Source: CAZBLK01 sp964492715 (GTDB lineage Bacteria; Bacillota; Clostridia; Lachnospirales; WRBF01). From it: a DNA stretch of 64,000 nucleotides. Below the pieces are notes generated by a model. It made no database searches. It was not told the origin of the DNA and saw only the letters and a list, made by a program, of their open reading frames with translations. Location: positions 124,001 through 188,000 of the forward strand of contig CAZBLK010000001.1 in NCBI GenBank assembly GCA_964492715.1. Direction: 5' to 3'. Within the stretch, counting starts at the first letter, position 1. Every line of letters begins with the position of its first letter. Positions 15,604 to 25,388 of the stretch are shown piece after piece. A program made the position numbers and the translations under genes.

Positions 15604-17994
15604 ATGCAAAGAAAAAGAAGTTTTGAAGAACGTTCAAACAATAATGGGCGTAGTAACGGCAGGCAAAAAAAAGCTAAAGGCGGAAACGGCACTAAGCATG
15701 GCAGAGTTGCTTTGATAGGTACTGTTATTTCTATGTGTTTTGTGGCGTTACTTTTCCAAGTGTACTACATAAAAAACACTTTCGGCGAAGAATATGAACG
15801 CATTGCTGTAGCCCAGCAAATTAGACACAACAATGTTGAAACTACAATTGAGCCAATTCGTGGAAGTATTCTTGACATAAACAAGCAATTTCTTGCGTCA
15901 ACCTATACAGTATACGACATAAGCTTAGATATACGAAAGCTTGAAGCACGTTTTGACGGTGAAAAAAATGAAGCAAAAGAAGATACTCTTAAAAAGCTAA
16001 ATACATATTTGGGAATACCGTATGAAACATTGGAAAGTTACTTTGTAAAAGATGAAAACGGAAAACTTGTAAACGACAGGTCTTACTTTATTATTGCAAA
16101 AAATGTTGACAAGGACACAACAAGTGCTTTAATGGCAGATGACCCACGAGACGTTTACCCTCAGCCAAAATCAATGCGTTCATACACTTTTGACACACTT
16201 GCGGCGTCGCTTCTTGGAATACAGCGTGGTGACAGCTATTGGGGGCTTGAAAACAAGTACAATACCCAACTTACAGGTGTTGCAGGAAGAAGCTTTAGAA
16301 CTTATGATTCATCAAACAACGCTGTAACGACATTAATTGAACCACAGGACGGCTATTCACTTGTGACTACTATAAACTCGACATATCAGCAATTTGCAGA
16401 AGAAGCCGCACTTGAAATGGGCGAATTGTACCAACCGCACAGTGCCGCAGTTTTAGTTATGAACCCACAAACAGGGGCTGTGCTTGCAATGGCTGAATAC
16501 CCAAGCTTTAACGCAAATGACCCTTTTAATTTGGATTATGTCGGGAGTGAAACTTTGAAAGCCGAGCTAGAGCTGCTTGAAGACGAACAGCTTACAGATA
16601 GCATGTTTGAAATTTGGAAAAATTTTATTATTTCTTCAAGCTACGAGCCAGGGTCAATTTACAAGCCAATGGTAGTTGCGGCGGCTTTGGAGGAAGGCAT
16701 TGTTACGCCAGAATCAACGTTTATGTGCAATGGCGGTAAAACTGTCGGAGGCAAATTTGTAAGGTGTTGGGTGTATGATACAGTTGGTTCTCACGGAGAA
16801 CAAACGCTTATGGAAGCTGTTGCAAATTCTTGCAATGTCGCTTTAATGGACATTGCATTGCTTCTTGGCAGGGAAAAGTTTTATAAATATCAGCATGATT
16901 TTGGCTTTGGTGAATTAACATGGATTGACCTTCCGGGTGAAATGTCTTGCGAAAATAATTTACACACAATAAACAAGCTTAACGAGTCGGAACTTGCTAC
17001 AGGCGGCATGGGGCAAGGGTTTAACGTTACATCTATTCAAGTGCTTAACGCATTTTCAGCAGTAATAAACGGTGGGCGGCTTATGCAGCCGTATGTTGTT
17101 TCGCAAATTATAGACAAAAACAATCGTGTTGTGTATGAAGCCGAAGAAAAGGTATTAAAAAAGGTTATTTCCGAGGAAACTTCAAGCTTTATGCGACAAG
17201 AACTTCAACGTGTTGTTTCGCCCGAAGGTACAGGCAAAAAAGCAATTATTCCAGGGTATAACATCGGCGGAAAAACTGGTACAGGTGAGCAAGGTGTCAG
17301 AGGAAGCGGAAAATATACTATTTCATTTATTGGCTACCTTACAATTGAAAACCCAGACATTATTGCTTTAGGTGTAATACACTTGCCAAAAGACTACAAA
17401 GAATACATGCAAGGCTCGACAACAGCTACTCCAATTATTCAAACTATGTTTAAAAAAATAATTAAGCACAAAGGGCTAAAGCCAAATGCAGGTGTAGAAA
17501 TTGTTGACCTTGACTTAGAGGCTGAAGACGAAGGAACTTTTGAACTTGAAAGCTTTGAGGGCAGGGACACAAAATATGCTACTGAAATTTTAAACAATTT
17601 GGGAATAGACTTTGTTTTAAGCGGTGGAGGTGACGTGATTACTTCACAGCACCCTAAAGGTGGAACAAAAATAACAAACGACTACAAAATATATTTGTTT
17701 ACAACTGACAGTGGCAACGAACAGGAAATGGAAATTGTTCCTAATTTAAGCAACATGCCTGCTTATCTTGCAAGGGAAACACTGGAAAACCTTGGTTTTA
17801 CAATTAATATAAGTGACTTTACACCTGCGAGTGAAAATACAGAAGGAAGTGCTGAAAGCAACATAGAAGCAGAAACAAATTTAAGCGAAGAAGCTTCTAA
17901 TTCTGCTCTGGAACAAAAAATTGTTTTTGAGCAAGTTCCATCTGCTGGTACAAAAGTTCAAAAGGGTTCAAGTGTAAGGATTAAAGTAAAATAA
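15604..17994 (+). CDS. Septal class B penicillin-binding protein (FtsI/PBP2B type) with PASTA domains
   Basis: This is a monofunctional transpeptidase that cross-links septal peptidoglycan. The 796-residue layout is a basic tail (1-32), one membrane helix (34-56), the PBP dimerisation domain (about 80-245), the transpeptidase domain (about 275-615), and two C-terminal PASTA regions (about 640-705 and 725-796). Active-site motifs are SIYK with Ser351 and Lys354, SCN at 409-411, and KTGT at 557-560. PASTA domains bind muropeptides or beta-lactams and often help septal placement. Because a second PBP gene with SpoVD character follows, this first copy is the better candidate for the vegetative division enzyme. 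That split of labour is inference. Confidence 0.92.
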   Translation: MQRKRSFEERSNNNGRSNGRQKKAKGGNGTKHGRVALIGTVISMCFVALLFQVYYIKNTFGEEYERIAVAQQIRHNNVETTIEPIRGSILDINKQFLASTYTVYDISLDIRKLEARFDGEKNEAKEDTLKKLNTYLGIPYETLESYFVKDENGKLVNDRSYFIIAKNVDKDTTSALMADDPRDVYPQPKSMRSYTFDTLAASLLGIQRGDSYWGLENKYNTQLTGVAGRSFRTYDSSNNAVTTLIEPQDGYSLVTTINSTYQQFAEEAALEMGELYQPHSAAVLVMNPQTGAVLAMAEYPSFNANDPFNLDYVGSETLKAELELLEDEQLTDSMFEIWKNFIISSSYEPGSIYKPMVVAAALEEGIVTPESTFMCNGGKTVGGKFVRCWVYDTVGSHGEQTLMEAVANSCNVALMDIALLLGREKFYKYQHDFGFGELTWIDLPGEMSCENNLHTINKLNESELATGGMGQGFNVTSIQVLNAFSAVINGGRLMQPYVVSQIIDKNNRVVYEAEEKVLKKVISEETSSFMRQELQRVVSPEGTGKKAIIPGYNIGGKTGTGEQGVRGSGKYTISFIGYLTIENPDIIALGVIHLPKDYKEYMQGSTTATPIIQTMFKKIIKHKGLKPNAGVEIVDLDLEAEDEGTFELESFEGRDTKYATEILNNLGIDFVLSGGGDVITSQHPKGGTKITNDYKIYLFTTDSGNEQEMEIVPNLSNMPAYLARETLENLGFTINISDFTPASENTEGSAESNIEAETNLSEEASNSALEQKIVFEQVPSAGTKVQKGSSVRIKVK

Positions 17995-18079
17995 CTTATA
18001 GCGTTATTACAGCACAACTTGTATATTTAATGTTCAAGCTGAATAAATATTATATAACGAAACTAACAAGGAGCGTTAT

Positions 18080-20029
18080 ATGAACAAGTTTTCAATTGTG
18101 AACAAAAAGAAAGTTGTGTTTGTAGTTGTTGCTTTTGAAATACTTTTAATAATATTGGCTGTTAGAGTTTTTTACATTCAATACGCAAACGGTGACGAGC
18201 TGCAAAAAAAAGCTTACGAGCAGCAAACTCGTGATAGGCTTATTGCGCCAAACCGAGGAAGTATTTATGACAGAAACATGGTGGGCATTGCAAAAACAGA
18301 AACAGTTGCGTCTATAAGCGTAATTCACAACCAAATTAAAGACAAAAACCGTGTAGCTCAAGTTTTGTCAGAAAAGCTTGAGCTACCGTTTGAAGACGTT
18401 TACAAAAAAGTTGATAAAAAAGTTGCACTTGAAAGAATTAAAACAAAGGTAGAAAAAGAAATTGCCGACGAAATTCGTGCAATGAACATTCCCGGCGTTG
18501 TAGTAGACGAAGGAATAAAACGTGTTTATACATATGATACACTTGCATCACATGTTATTGGCTTTGTAGGCAAGGACAACCAAGGGATAATTGGGCTTGA
18601 AGCAAAGTATGATGAATTTTTAAGAGGCAGAGACGGAAAAATTTTGACCGAAACAGACGTTCGTGGGCGAGAGCTGCAAACAGGGCAGGAATACCGTGTC
18701 GAGCCTACAGACGGTTACAGCATTGTTACAAGCCTTGACGTAATTTTGCAGCAATATGCCGAGCAAACAATTGAAAAGGCAGTAGAAGCTAAGCAAGCTA
18801 AACGTGGTTTAATTGTTTTGATGAACCCACAAAACGGTGAAATTTATGCAATGGCAAACAAACCCGACTTTAATTTGAATGACCCGTTTACAATTAATTC
18901 GCCAGAGCTTCAAGCTGTTTGGAGCCAGTTTACCGAGCAAGAAAAATCGAACTATTTAAACCAGATGTGGCGTAACTTTAGCATAAATGATACATACGAG
19001 CCTGGCTCAACGTTTAAAATTATTACGTCGGCGGCTGGGCTTGAAGAAAATGTAGTTGAAGAAAACAGCATGTTTTCATGCGGTGGCTCTCATTTGGTTG
19101 GCGACAGGCAAATTAAGTGCTGGCGTTTCCCAAGAAGCCACGGTTCAGAAACATTTGTTCAAGGCGTTTACAACTCATGCAACCCAGTGTTTATGATTGT
19201 AGCCGAAAGATTGGGTGTTGATTTATTTTACAAATACCTTTATAATTTTGGTTTTGATAAGAAAACTGGAATTGACGTTCCAGGCGAAGCAGTTGGCATT
19301 ATGCACAAGCCTGAAAAGGTTGGCCCTGTAGAGCTTGCAACAATGAGCTTTGGGCAGTCGCTACAAATTACACCGCTTCAGCTTTTACGTGCTTCTTCTG
19401 CTGTTATAAATGGTGGGTACTTGGTTACTCCGCACTTTGCAACTAAGGCTATTGACAAAGACGGAAACATTGTTGAAGAATTTAAGTACGAAAAGGGTGA
19501 ACAAGTAATTTCAGCCGAAACGTCACAGTCTTTGACAAAGATTTTGGAGGGCGTTGTCTATGAGGGTACTGGTTCAAAAACTTACATTCCAGGCTACCGT
19601 GTAGGCGGCAAAACTGCAACAAGCGAAAAGCTTCCTCGCAGAAGTGGCAAGTACATTGCTTCATTTTTAGCGTTTGCTCCTGCTGACGACCCACAAGTTA
19701 TTGCGCTTGTTTTAATTGACGAGCCGCAAGGGACGTACTACGGCGGTCAAGTAGCAGGCCCAATTATGAAGGAATTTTTTGAAAATGCTTTGCCGTACAT
19801 GAACATTAAGCCAATTTTTAATGAGCAAGAACAGCAGCTTAAAGATGCAGGTTTTGTTGTGCTTCCAAGGTTTACTGAAATGACGCTTGAAGAAGCAAAG
19901 AAGGAGCTTGAAGCACTTGGGCTTAAATTTGAAGTGAAAGGCGAAGGTAAAACGATTGTTAACCAATTTCCGCTTTCTGGTGAGGAGGTGCGGAAAGGCA
20001 CTTCTATAATTTTGTTTGTGGAGGAGTAA
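18080..20029 (+). CDS. spoVD: Class B penicillin-binding protein, SpoVD-like, one PASTA domain
   Basis: A 649-residue paralogue of the preceding PBP, with a membrane helix at about 10-34, the dimerisation domain at about 50-210, the transpeptidase domain at about 240-580, and a single PASTA domain at about 585-649. Motifs are STFK (Ser310, Lys313), SCN (366-368), and KTAT at 511-514, where the usual KTG third motif has alanine for glycine. SpoVD in Bacillus builds the spore cortex together with SpoVE. The single PASTA domain and the nearby ftsW/spoVE and sigG support that reading. The 85-bp gap before it is larger than elsewhere in the cluster and could hold its own promoter. Which of the two PBPs divides and which sporulates is not proven. 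Confidence 0.85.
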   Translation: MNKFSIVNKKKVVFVVVAFEILLIILAVRVFYIQYANGDELQKKAYEQQTRDRLIAPNRGSIYDRNMVGIAKTETVASISVIHNQIKDKNRVAQVLSEKLELPFEDVYKKVDKKVALERIKTKVEKEIADEIRAMNIPGVVVDEGIKRVYTYDTLASHVIGFVGKDNQGIIGLEAKYDEFLRGRDGKILTETDVRGRELQTGQEYRVEPTDGYSIVTSLDVILQQYAEQTIEKAVEAKQAKRGLIVLMNPQNGEIYAMANKPDFNLNDPFTINSPELQAVWSQFTEQEKSNYLNQMWRNFSINDTYEPGSTFKIITSAAGLEENVVEENSMFSCGGSHLVGDRQIKCWRFPRSHGSETFVQGVYNSCNPVFMIVAERLGVDLFYKYLYNFGFDKKTGIDVPGEAVGIMHKPEKVGPVELATMSFGQSLQITPLQLLRASSAVINGGYLVTPHFATKAIDKDGNIVEEFKYEKGEQVISAETSQSLTKILEGVVYEGTGSKTYIPGYRVGGKTATSEKLPRRSGKYIASFLAFAPADDPQVIALVLIDEPQGTYYGGQVAGPIMKEFFENALPYMNIKPIFNEQEQQLKDAGFVVLPRFTEMTLEEAKKELEALGLKFEVKGEGKTIVNQFPLSGEEVRKGTSIILFVEE

Positions 20030-20096
20030 CAGCGTTTTACTTTATACATAAATTGGAAATAATTTAATTAACAACTAAACAAGGGGTGCAGTAACA

Positions 20097-21566
20097 ATGA
20101 AACTATTTGAAATAATGAACAAAGTTGAATATACAGTTTTGCAAGGCACAGACGTTGAAGTGAAGGGCATTGTAATTGACTCACGTAAGGCGCAAAAAGG
20201 CTCACTGTTTTTCTGCATTAAAGGGTTAAAAGTTGACGCAAGAAAGTTTGTTGATGATGCGGCGGAGCAAGGCGCAGTTTGCGTTGTAATTGATGACGAG
20301 GAAGGCTTAAAGCTTCCGCAGGACGTTACTGTTCTTAAAGTGAAAAATTCAAGGGAAGCTTTGGCATACGCTGCTGCAAGCTTTTTCGGAAACCCTTCGG
20401 AAAGCTTCAACGTGATTGGTGTAACAGGCACAAATGGCAAAACTTCTACAACTTATTATATCGAAGCAATTTTAAACGAAAACAAGGCAAGCGTGGGTGT
20501 AATTGGAACAGTTGGAATTGTATTAAACGGCGAAAAGCTAAACATTCCGTTTGACACAAGCACAACGCCAGACCCTATTGAGCTTCACAAAATTTTCCTT
20601 AGAATGAAAGAGGACAAAGCAGAGTACGTAGTAATGGAAGCTACGTCGCACGCCCTTGCTTTAAATAAGCTTGAAGGCACAAGCTTTGACGTAGGTGTGT
20701 TTACAAACTTAACTCAAGACCATTTAGATTTACATGGCACAATGGAAAACTACTTAAACGAAAAAACAAAGCTGTTTAAAATGTGCAGAACTGGTGTAAT
20801 AAACGCCGACGACGGCTCATGCAAGCATTTAATTGAAAACGCTGCATGTGAAAAAATTTACACATACAGCATTGAAAACGAAAGTGATTTTAAAGCAGAA
20901 AACGTGCAATATTTAAGCAATGGTGTAACTTTTGATGTTGCAATTAACGGCGAAAAGCATAGCTTTAACGTTCCAGTAGCTGGTAAAATTTCTGTATACA
21001 ATGCTTTGGCTTCAATTGCAGCTACTTACTCAATTGGCGTTTCCATTGATACAATTAAAAAGGGTATTGAAAACATGAAAGGTGTTCCTGGGCGCATTCA
21101 ATCTATACCAAACAACCTTGGCTTTAACGTTGTCGTTGACTATGCACACACACCAGATGGGCTTGAAAACATTTTGCAAGCTGTTCGTGGTTACACACAA
21201 GGCAGGATTATAACAGTTTTCGGCTGCGGCGGTGACAGGGACAGAACAAAACGCCCAATTATGGGTGAAATTGCAGGCAGAATTTCTGACTACTGCGTAA
21301 TTACGTCCGACAACCCACGCACAGAAGAACCTAATTCAATTCTAAATGAAATTGAATCTGGTACAGCACAAACAAAATGCGCCTATGAAAAAATAATTGA
21401 CAGAAAACAAGCAATCTTTCGTGCATTAGAGCTTGCACAAAAAGGTGATTCGGTTGTAGTCGCTGGCAAGGGGCATGAAAATTATCAAATTTTTGCGGAC
21501 AGAACTATACATTTTGATGACTGTGAAGTTGCAAAAGAATGGATTGACGCTTTCGAGAAGAAATAA
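20097..21566 (+). CDS. murE: UDP-MurNAc-tripeptide ligase, meso-diaminopimelate type
   Basis: MurE adds the third residue to UDP-MurNAc-L-Ala-D-Glu in the cytoplasm. The 489-residue protein has the N-terminal uridine-binding domain (about 1-100), the ATP-binding P-loop GVTGTNGKTS (108-117) in the central domain, and the C-terminal domain with DNPR at 405-408. DNPR marks enzymes that use meso-diaminopimelate; lysine-using forms differ there. The start ATG has ggggtgc upstream. It is followed 11 nt later by murF. Both the enzyme call and the diaminopimelate preference are well supported. Confidence 0.96.
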   Translation: MKLFEIMNKVEYTVLQGTDVEVKGIVIDSRKAQKGSLFFCIKGLKVDARKFVDDAAEQGAVCVVIDDEEGLKLPQDVTVLKVKNSREALAYAAASFFGNPSESFNVIGVTGTNGKTSTTYYIEAILNENKASVGVIGTVGIVLNGEKLNIPFDTSTTPDPIELHKIFLRMKEDKAEYVVMEATSHALALNKLEGTSFDVGVFTNLTQDHLDLHGTMENYLNEKTKLFKMCRTGVINADDGSCKHLIENAACEKIYTYSIENESDFKAENVQYLSNGVTFDVAINGEKHSFNVPVAGKISVYNALASIAATYSIGVSIDTIKKGIENMKGVPGRIQSIPNNLGFNVVVDYAHTPDGLENILQAVRGYTQGRIITVFGCGGDRDRTKRPIMGEIAGRISDYCVITSDNPRTEEPNSILNEIESGTAQTKCAYEKIIDRKQAIFRALELAQKGDSVVVAGKGHENYQIFADRTIHFDDCEVAKEWIDAFEKK

Positions 21567-21577
21567 GAGGTGGTTGC

Positions 21578-22990
21578 TTGAAGCCGATTAGCTTAGAAGA
21601 TGTTTGCAAAGCTGTAAAAGGAAAATTTGTCTGTGGTGGCGAAAGAAAAAATGTTGTTGTCATAAACGGAGTAACGACCGACAGCAGAAAAGCCAAAGAC
21701 GGTTGTTTGTTTGTTCCGTTAAAAGGCGAAAATTTTGATGGGCATGATTTTATAGCTTCTGCGTTTGAAAATGGTGCTTCGTGTGTGATTACCGAACGAG
21801 AAGAAGATTATAGTTTCGATATGCCAGTAATATATGTAAACTCAACACATCAAGCGTTGAAAGATTTAGCCGAATACTACATGTCGTTATTTAAAATTCC
21901 TGTTGTGGCAATTACAGGCAGCAGTGGCAAAACAACTACAAAGGATATGGTTGCTTCGGTTTTGGCACAAAAGTTTAATGTGCTAAAAACAGACGGCAAC
22001 TTTAACAATGAAATAGGGCTTCCGCTTACTGTTTTTAACATTGACGAAAATACACAATGTGCTGTGCTTGAAATGGGCATGAACCAATTTGGCGAAATTC
22101 ACAACCTAAGCAAAATTGCTTGCCCTGATGTTTGTTTAATAACAAATATAGGCGTTGCACATATTTTGAATTTGGGAAGCAGAGAAGGCATTTTAAAAGC
22201 AAAGTCCGAGATTTTTGATTTTATGAAGCAAAACGGAACAGCCGTTTTATGCGGTGACGACGACATGCTTATTACATTAAACGACAAGCTGGATAATATA
22301 ATTTATTATGGTTTAAGCAGTAACGAAGGCAAAAACAAAGCTTATGCTACTGACATAAAAGAAAATGGTTTTATTGGGGTAAGTTTTGTTTGCAATTATA
22401 AGTGCTCTAGCTTTAGCGTAAATTTAAACGCAATGGGCAAGCATATGGTTTCAAACGCACTTGCTGCCGCATCAGTTGGGTTTTTGCTTGGCTTATCGGA
22501 AGAACAAATTAAAAAAGGCTTAGAAAGCTTTGCACCTTCAAAAATGCGAATGGACGTAAAGCAAAACAAAGCAAACGGAATTACAGTAATTAACGACACA
22601 TACAACGCAAACCCAGAGTCGATGAAAGCTTCGCTTGATGTTTTGGCTGGGCTTGAAACCGAAAGCAGAAAAGTTTGCATACTAGGCGACATGCTTGAGC
22701 TTGGAAATTTGACAGACCAATTCAACATTGAGCTTGGTCAGCATATTGTAGCATTAAACACAATTGATTGTGTAGTATGTGTTGGAAACAATGTAAAAGC
22801 CTACGAAGCAGTGGGTGAGGGCTTTATGCGAAGTAAAAGAAAAGGTGCTTCCACGCACCACTTCGCAAAGCAGGAATCTTTAATTGAAAACTTGCCATCT
22901 ATACTAAAGCAAAACGACATAGTTTTAGTAAAAGGTTCTCGTGGGGCAGGGCTTGAAAAAACGGTTAAAGCTATTTTGGAAATGATATAG
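21578..22990 (+). CDS. murF: UDP-MurNAc-tripeptide D-Ala-D-Ala ligase
   Basis: MurF adds the D-Ala-D-Ala dipeptide, completing the UDP-MurNAc-pentapeptide. At 470 residues it has the normal size. The P-loop ITGSSGKTTTKDM is near residue 112, followed by the FNNEIGLPLT segment typical of MurF and NDTYNANPESM in the C-terminal domain. Translation begins at TTG, chosen because gaggtgg lies 6 nt before it and the next in-frame ATG is deep inside the first domain. The gene is tightly spaced after murE and before mraY. Confidence 0.96.
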   Translation: MKPISLEDVCKAVKGKFVCGGERKNVVVINGVTTDSRKAKDGCLFVPLKGENFDGHDFIASAFENGASCVITEREEDYSFDMPVIYVNSTHQALKDLAEYYMSLFKIPVVAITGSSGKTTTKDMVASVLAQKFNVLKTDGNFNNEIGLPLTVFNIDENTQCAVLEMGMNQFGEIHNLSKIACPDVCLITNIGVAHILNLGSREGILKAKSEIFDFMKQNGTAVLCGDDDMLITLNDKLDNIIYYGLSSNEGKNKAYATDIKENGFIGVSFVCNYKCSSFSVNLNAMGKHMVSNALAAASVGFLLGLSEEQIKKGLESFAPSKMRMDVKQNKANGITVINDTYNANPESMKASLDVLAGLETESRKVCILGDMLELGNLTDQFNIELGQHIVALNTIDCVVCVGNNVKAYEAVGEGFMRSKRKGASTHHFAKQESLIENLPSILKQNDIVLVKGSRGAGLEKTVKAILEMI

Positions 22991-23009
22991 AATATTTTTG
23001 AGGTGAAGC

Positions 23010-23978
23010 ATGACATTTTCGTTGAGAACAGGAATTTTCGCCATACTTATTGCGTTTACGGTAAACGTTTTGATTAGCCCAATTTTAATTCCGTTTTTGG
23101 CAAAGTTAAAGTTTGGTCAAAATGTGCGTGAGGACGGGCCAAAAACGCACCTTAAAAAAGCAGGGACGCCTACAATGGGCGGTATAATAATTTTGTTTAG
23201 CACAGCTTTTGCTTCACTTGCTTTTTTGCTTGGCAACAGTGACGGCTTAATCGTTCTTTTTGTCACGCTAGCCTTTGGGTTTATCGGTTTTCTTGATGAT
23301 TACATTAAAGTTGTAAAAAAACGCTCGCTTGGTTTAAGGGCGTACCAAAAAATAATTGCACAGCTTGCAGTTACAACAGTGTTTACGTTTTACGTTTGGT
23401 CTTTCCATGCAAAAGATGCTATAACAACAACTATTATTCCTTTTTTTGGCACGGTAGACCTTGGCATTTTTTGGTTTCCCCTTGTTTTTTTCATTATGAT
23501 TGGTGGGGTAAACAGCGTAAACTTAACAGATGGCTTGGACGGTTTGGCTACTGGGGTAACGACACTTGTTGCAACGTTTTTCTTAATTATGGCATATGCT
23601 TTTCAAAACAGCTCTTTGCCAATTGCAGGGACTGTAATAGGCAGCCTTCTGGGGTTTTTGCTTTTTAATTCTCACCCAGCTAAAGTTTTTATGGGCGACA
23701 CTGGCTCGCTTGCGCTTGGGGGCTTTGTTGCTTCGATGGCGTTGCTTTTAAAAATGCCATTGTTCCTTGGCGTTGTTGGAATTGTTTATGTTATAGAAGC
23801 ACTTTCTGTTATGATTCAAGTTGGATATTACAAGCTTACAAAGCAACGCTTTTTCAAAATGGCACCAATTCACCATGCTTTTGAAGTTTCGGGCTGGTCG
23901 GAAACAAAGGTTGTTACTTTGTTTTATGTTATTACTGCAATTGGCTGTTTAATAGGCTTTTTGGGCATTGAACTATAA
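23010..23978 (+). CDS. mraY: Phospho-N-acetylmuramoyl-pentapeptide transferase
   Basis: MraY transfers phospho-MurNAc-pentapeptide to undecaprenyl phosphate and forms lipid I in the membrane. The 322-residue protein has about ten membrane helices. It shows the conserved GPKTHLKKAGTPTMGG loop near residue 44, the FLDDYIK aspartates near 95, the NLTDGLDGLA motif near 174, and MAPIHHAFE in the last cytoplasmic loop. The gaggtg ribosome site precedes the ATG, 19 nt after murF. Identification is certain. Confidence 0.97.
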   Translation: MTFSLRTGIFAILIAFTVNVLISPILIPFLAKLKFGQNVREDGPKTHLKKAGTPTMGGIIILFSTAFASLAFLLGNSDGLIVLFVTLAFGFIGFLDDYIKVVKKRSLGLRAYQKIIAQLAVTTVFTFYVWSFHAKDAITTTIIPFFGTVDLGIFWFPLVFFIMIGGVNSVNLTDGLDGLATGVTTLVATFFLIMAYAFQNSSLPIAGTVIGSLLGFLLFNSHPAKVFMGDTGSLALGGFVASMALLLKMPLFLGVVGIVYVIEALSVMIQVGYYKLTKQRFFKMAPIHHAFEVSGWSETKVVTLFYVITAIGCLIGFLGIEL

Positions 23979-24014
23979 TGACGAATTGAACTCACACGAT
24001 AGGTTGGTGGTAAA

Positions 24015-25388
24015 ATGAATTTTTCGGGGAAAAAGGTTCTTGTTTGCGGCATGGCACTAAGCGGCGTTTCTGCGGCGTTGCTTCTTAAAAAGCTTGGAGC
24101 AGCAGTTACAATTCAAGACATAAAGCCGTTTGAAAAGGTTACGAATGAGCTTAAAAAGCTAGAGGGAACAGACATAAAAACTCATTTGGGGCAAAATCCC
24201 GATGATATAATAAACACATTTGACCTAATCGTAATGAGCCCTGGAATTCCGCTTGACTTGCCGTTTTTAAACGAAGCAAGAAAGCTTTCAATTCCAATTT
24301 GGAGTGAAATAGAGCTTGCAAGCAGCGTCTGCCCTTGCACAATTGTTGCAATTACTGGGACTAATGGCAAAACAACCACAACCGCACTTGTTGGCGCAAT
24401 TATGAAGGAATACAAAGGGAATGTTGAGGTTGTAGGAAACATTGGCGTTCCTTTCTCCGAAAAGGTTTCAAGGTTAAATGCTGATGATTACGTTGTGGCT
24501 GAAATAAGCAGCTTTCAGCTAGAATCATCAGAGCATTTTAATCCAAAGGCTTGCGCTGTTTTAAACATTACGCCCGACCATTTAAACAGACATAAAACTC
24601 TTGAAAATTACATTGAAACTAAAAAACGTATTTTTAAAAACCAAACAGAAAATGATTTTACAATTTTAAATTATGATGATAAAGCTGTTCAGCTTATGGA
24701 AAAAGACTCTAACGGCAAAATTGTTTTTTTCAGTGCAAAGGAACAGTTGGACGAAGGTGTTTTTGTAGACACTGACAAAAACATTTGCATTTTGTTAGAC
24801 GGCATTAAAAAAACTGTAATTAAGGCTGACGAGCTGCAAATTTTGGGCAAGCACAACCTTGAAAATGCACTTGCTGCTGTTGCACTTACTGCTTCTATTG
24901 GAGTGCCAATTGAAATTATTGAAAAGGCTCTAAAGAACTTTAAAGGTGTACCTCACCGCTTAGAATTTGTTGCTGAAGCAAAAGGAATTGCATTTTATAA
25001 CGACTCTAAAGCTACAAACCCAGACGCTGCAATTAAGGCTATTGAATCGATTGAGCGCCCAATAGTTTTAATTGCAGGCGGGTACGACAAAGGCTCAGAC
25101 TTTAGCGACTGGGTGAAGCTGTTTCAAGGAAAGGTTAAGCATGTTGTAGTTTTAGGTGAAGTTACAAACGCAATTATCGAAACTTTAAAGTCTTACAGCT
25201 ACAATAATTATGACAAAGTTAACTCACTTAAAAGTGCGGTTGATTTGTGCTACAGCAAAGCAGAAAAGGGCGACTGTGTTTTGCTTTCGCCTGCATGTGC
25301 AAGCTGGGATATGTTTGACAATTTTGAAGAACGTGGAAGAATTTTTAAGGAGTTCGCAATGGAAATTGCAAGCAGGGAGGGAGCATAA
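24015..25388 (+). CDS. murD: UDP-MurNAc-L-Ala D-glutamate ligase
   Basis: MurD adds D-glutamate to UDP-MurNAc-L-Ala. The D-glutamate comes from glutamate racemase, whose gene end lies at the left edge of the window. The 457-residue protein has an N-terminal dinucleotide-fold domain (GMALSGVSAALLL), the P-loop ITGTNGKTTTT near residue 115, the NITPDHLNRH segment near 195, and a C-terminal domain with NDSKATNPDA near 330. The last base of its TAA stop is the A of the ATG of the next gene, so the two are translationally coupled. Confidence 0.96.
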   Translation: MNFSGKKVLVCGMALSGVSAALLLKKLGAAVTIQDIKPFEKVTNELKKLEGTDIKTHLGQNPDDIINTFDLIVMSPGIPLDLPFLNEARKLSIPIWSEIELASSVCPCTIVAITGTNGKTTTTALVGAIMKEYKGNVEVVGNIGVPFSEKVSRLNADDYVVAEISSFQLESSEHFNPKACAVLNITPDHLNRHKTLENYIETKKRIFKNQTENDFTILNYDDKAVQLMEKDSNGKIVFFSAKEQLDEGVFVDTDKNICILLDGIKKTVIKADELQILGKHNLENALAAVALTASIGVPIEIIEKALKNFKGVPHRLEFVAEAKGIAFYNDSKATNPDAAIKAIESIERPIVLIAGGYDKGSDFSDWVKLFQGKVKHVVVLGEVTNAIIETLKSYSYNNYDKVNSLKSAVDLCYSKAEKGDCVLLSPACASWDMFDNFEERGRIFKEFAMEIASREGA

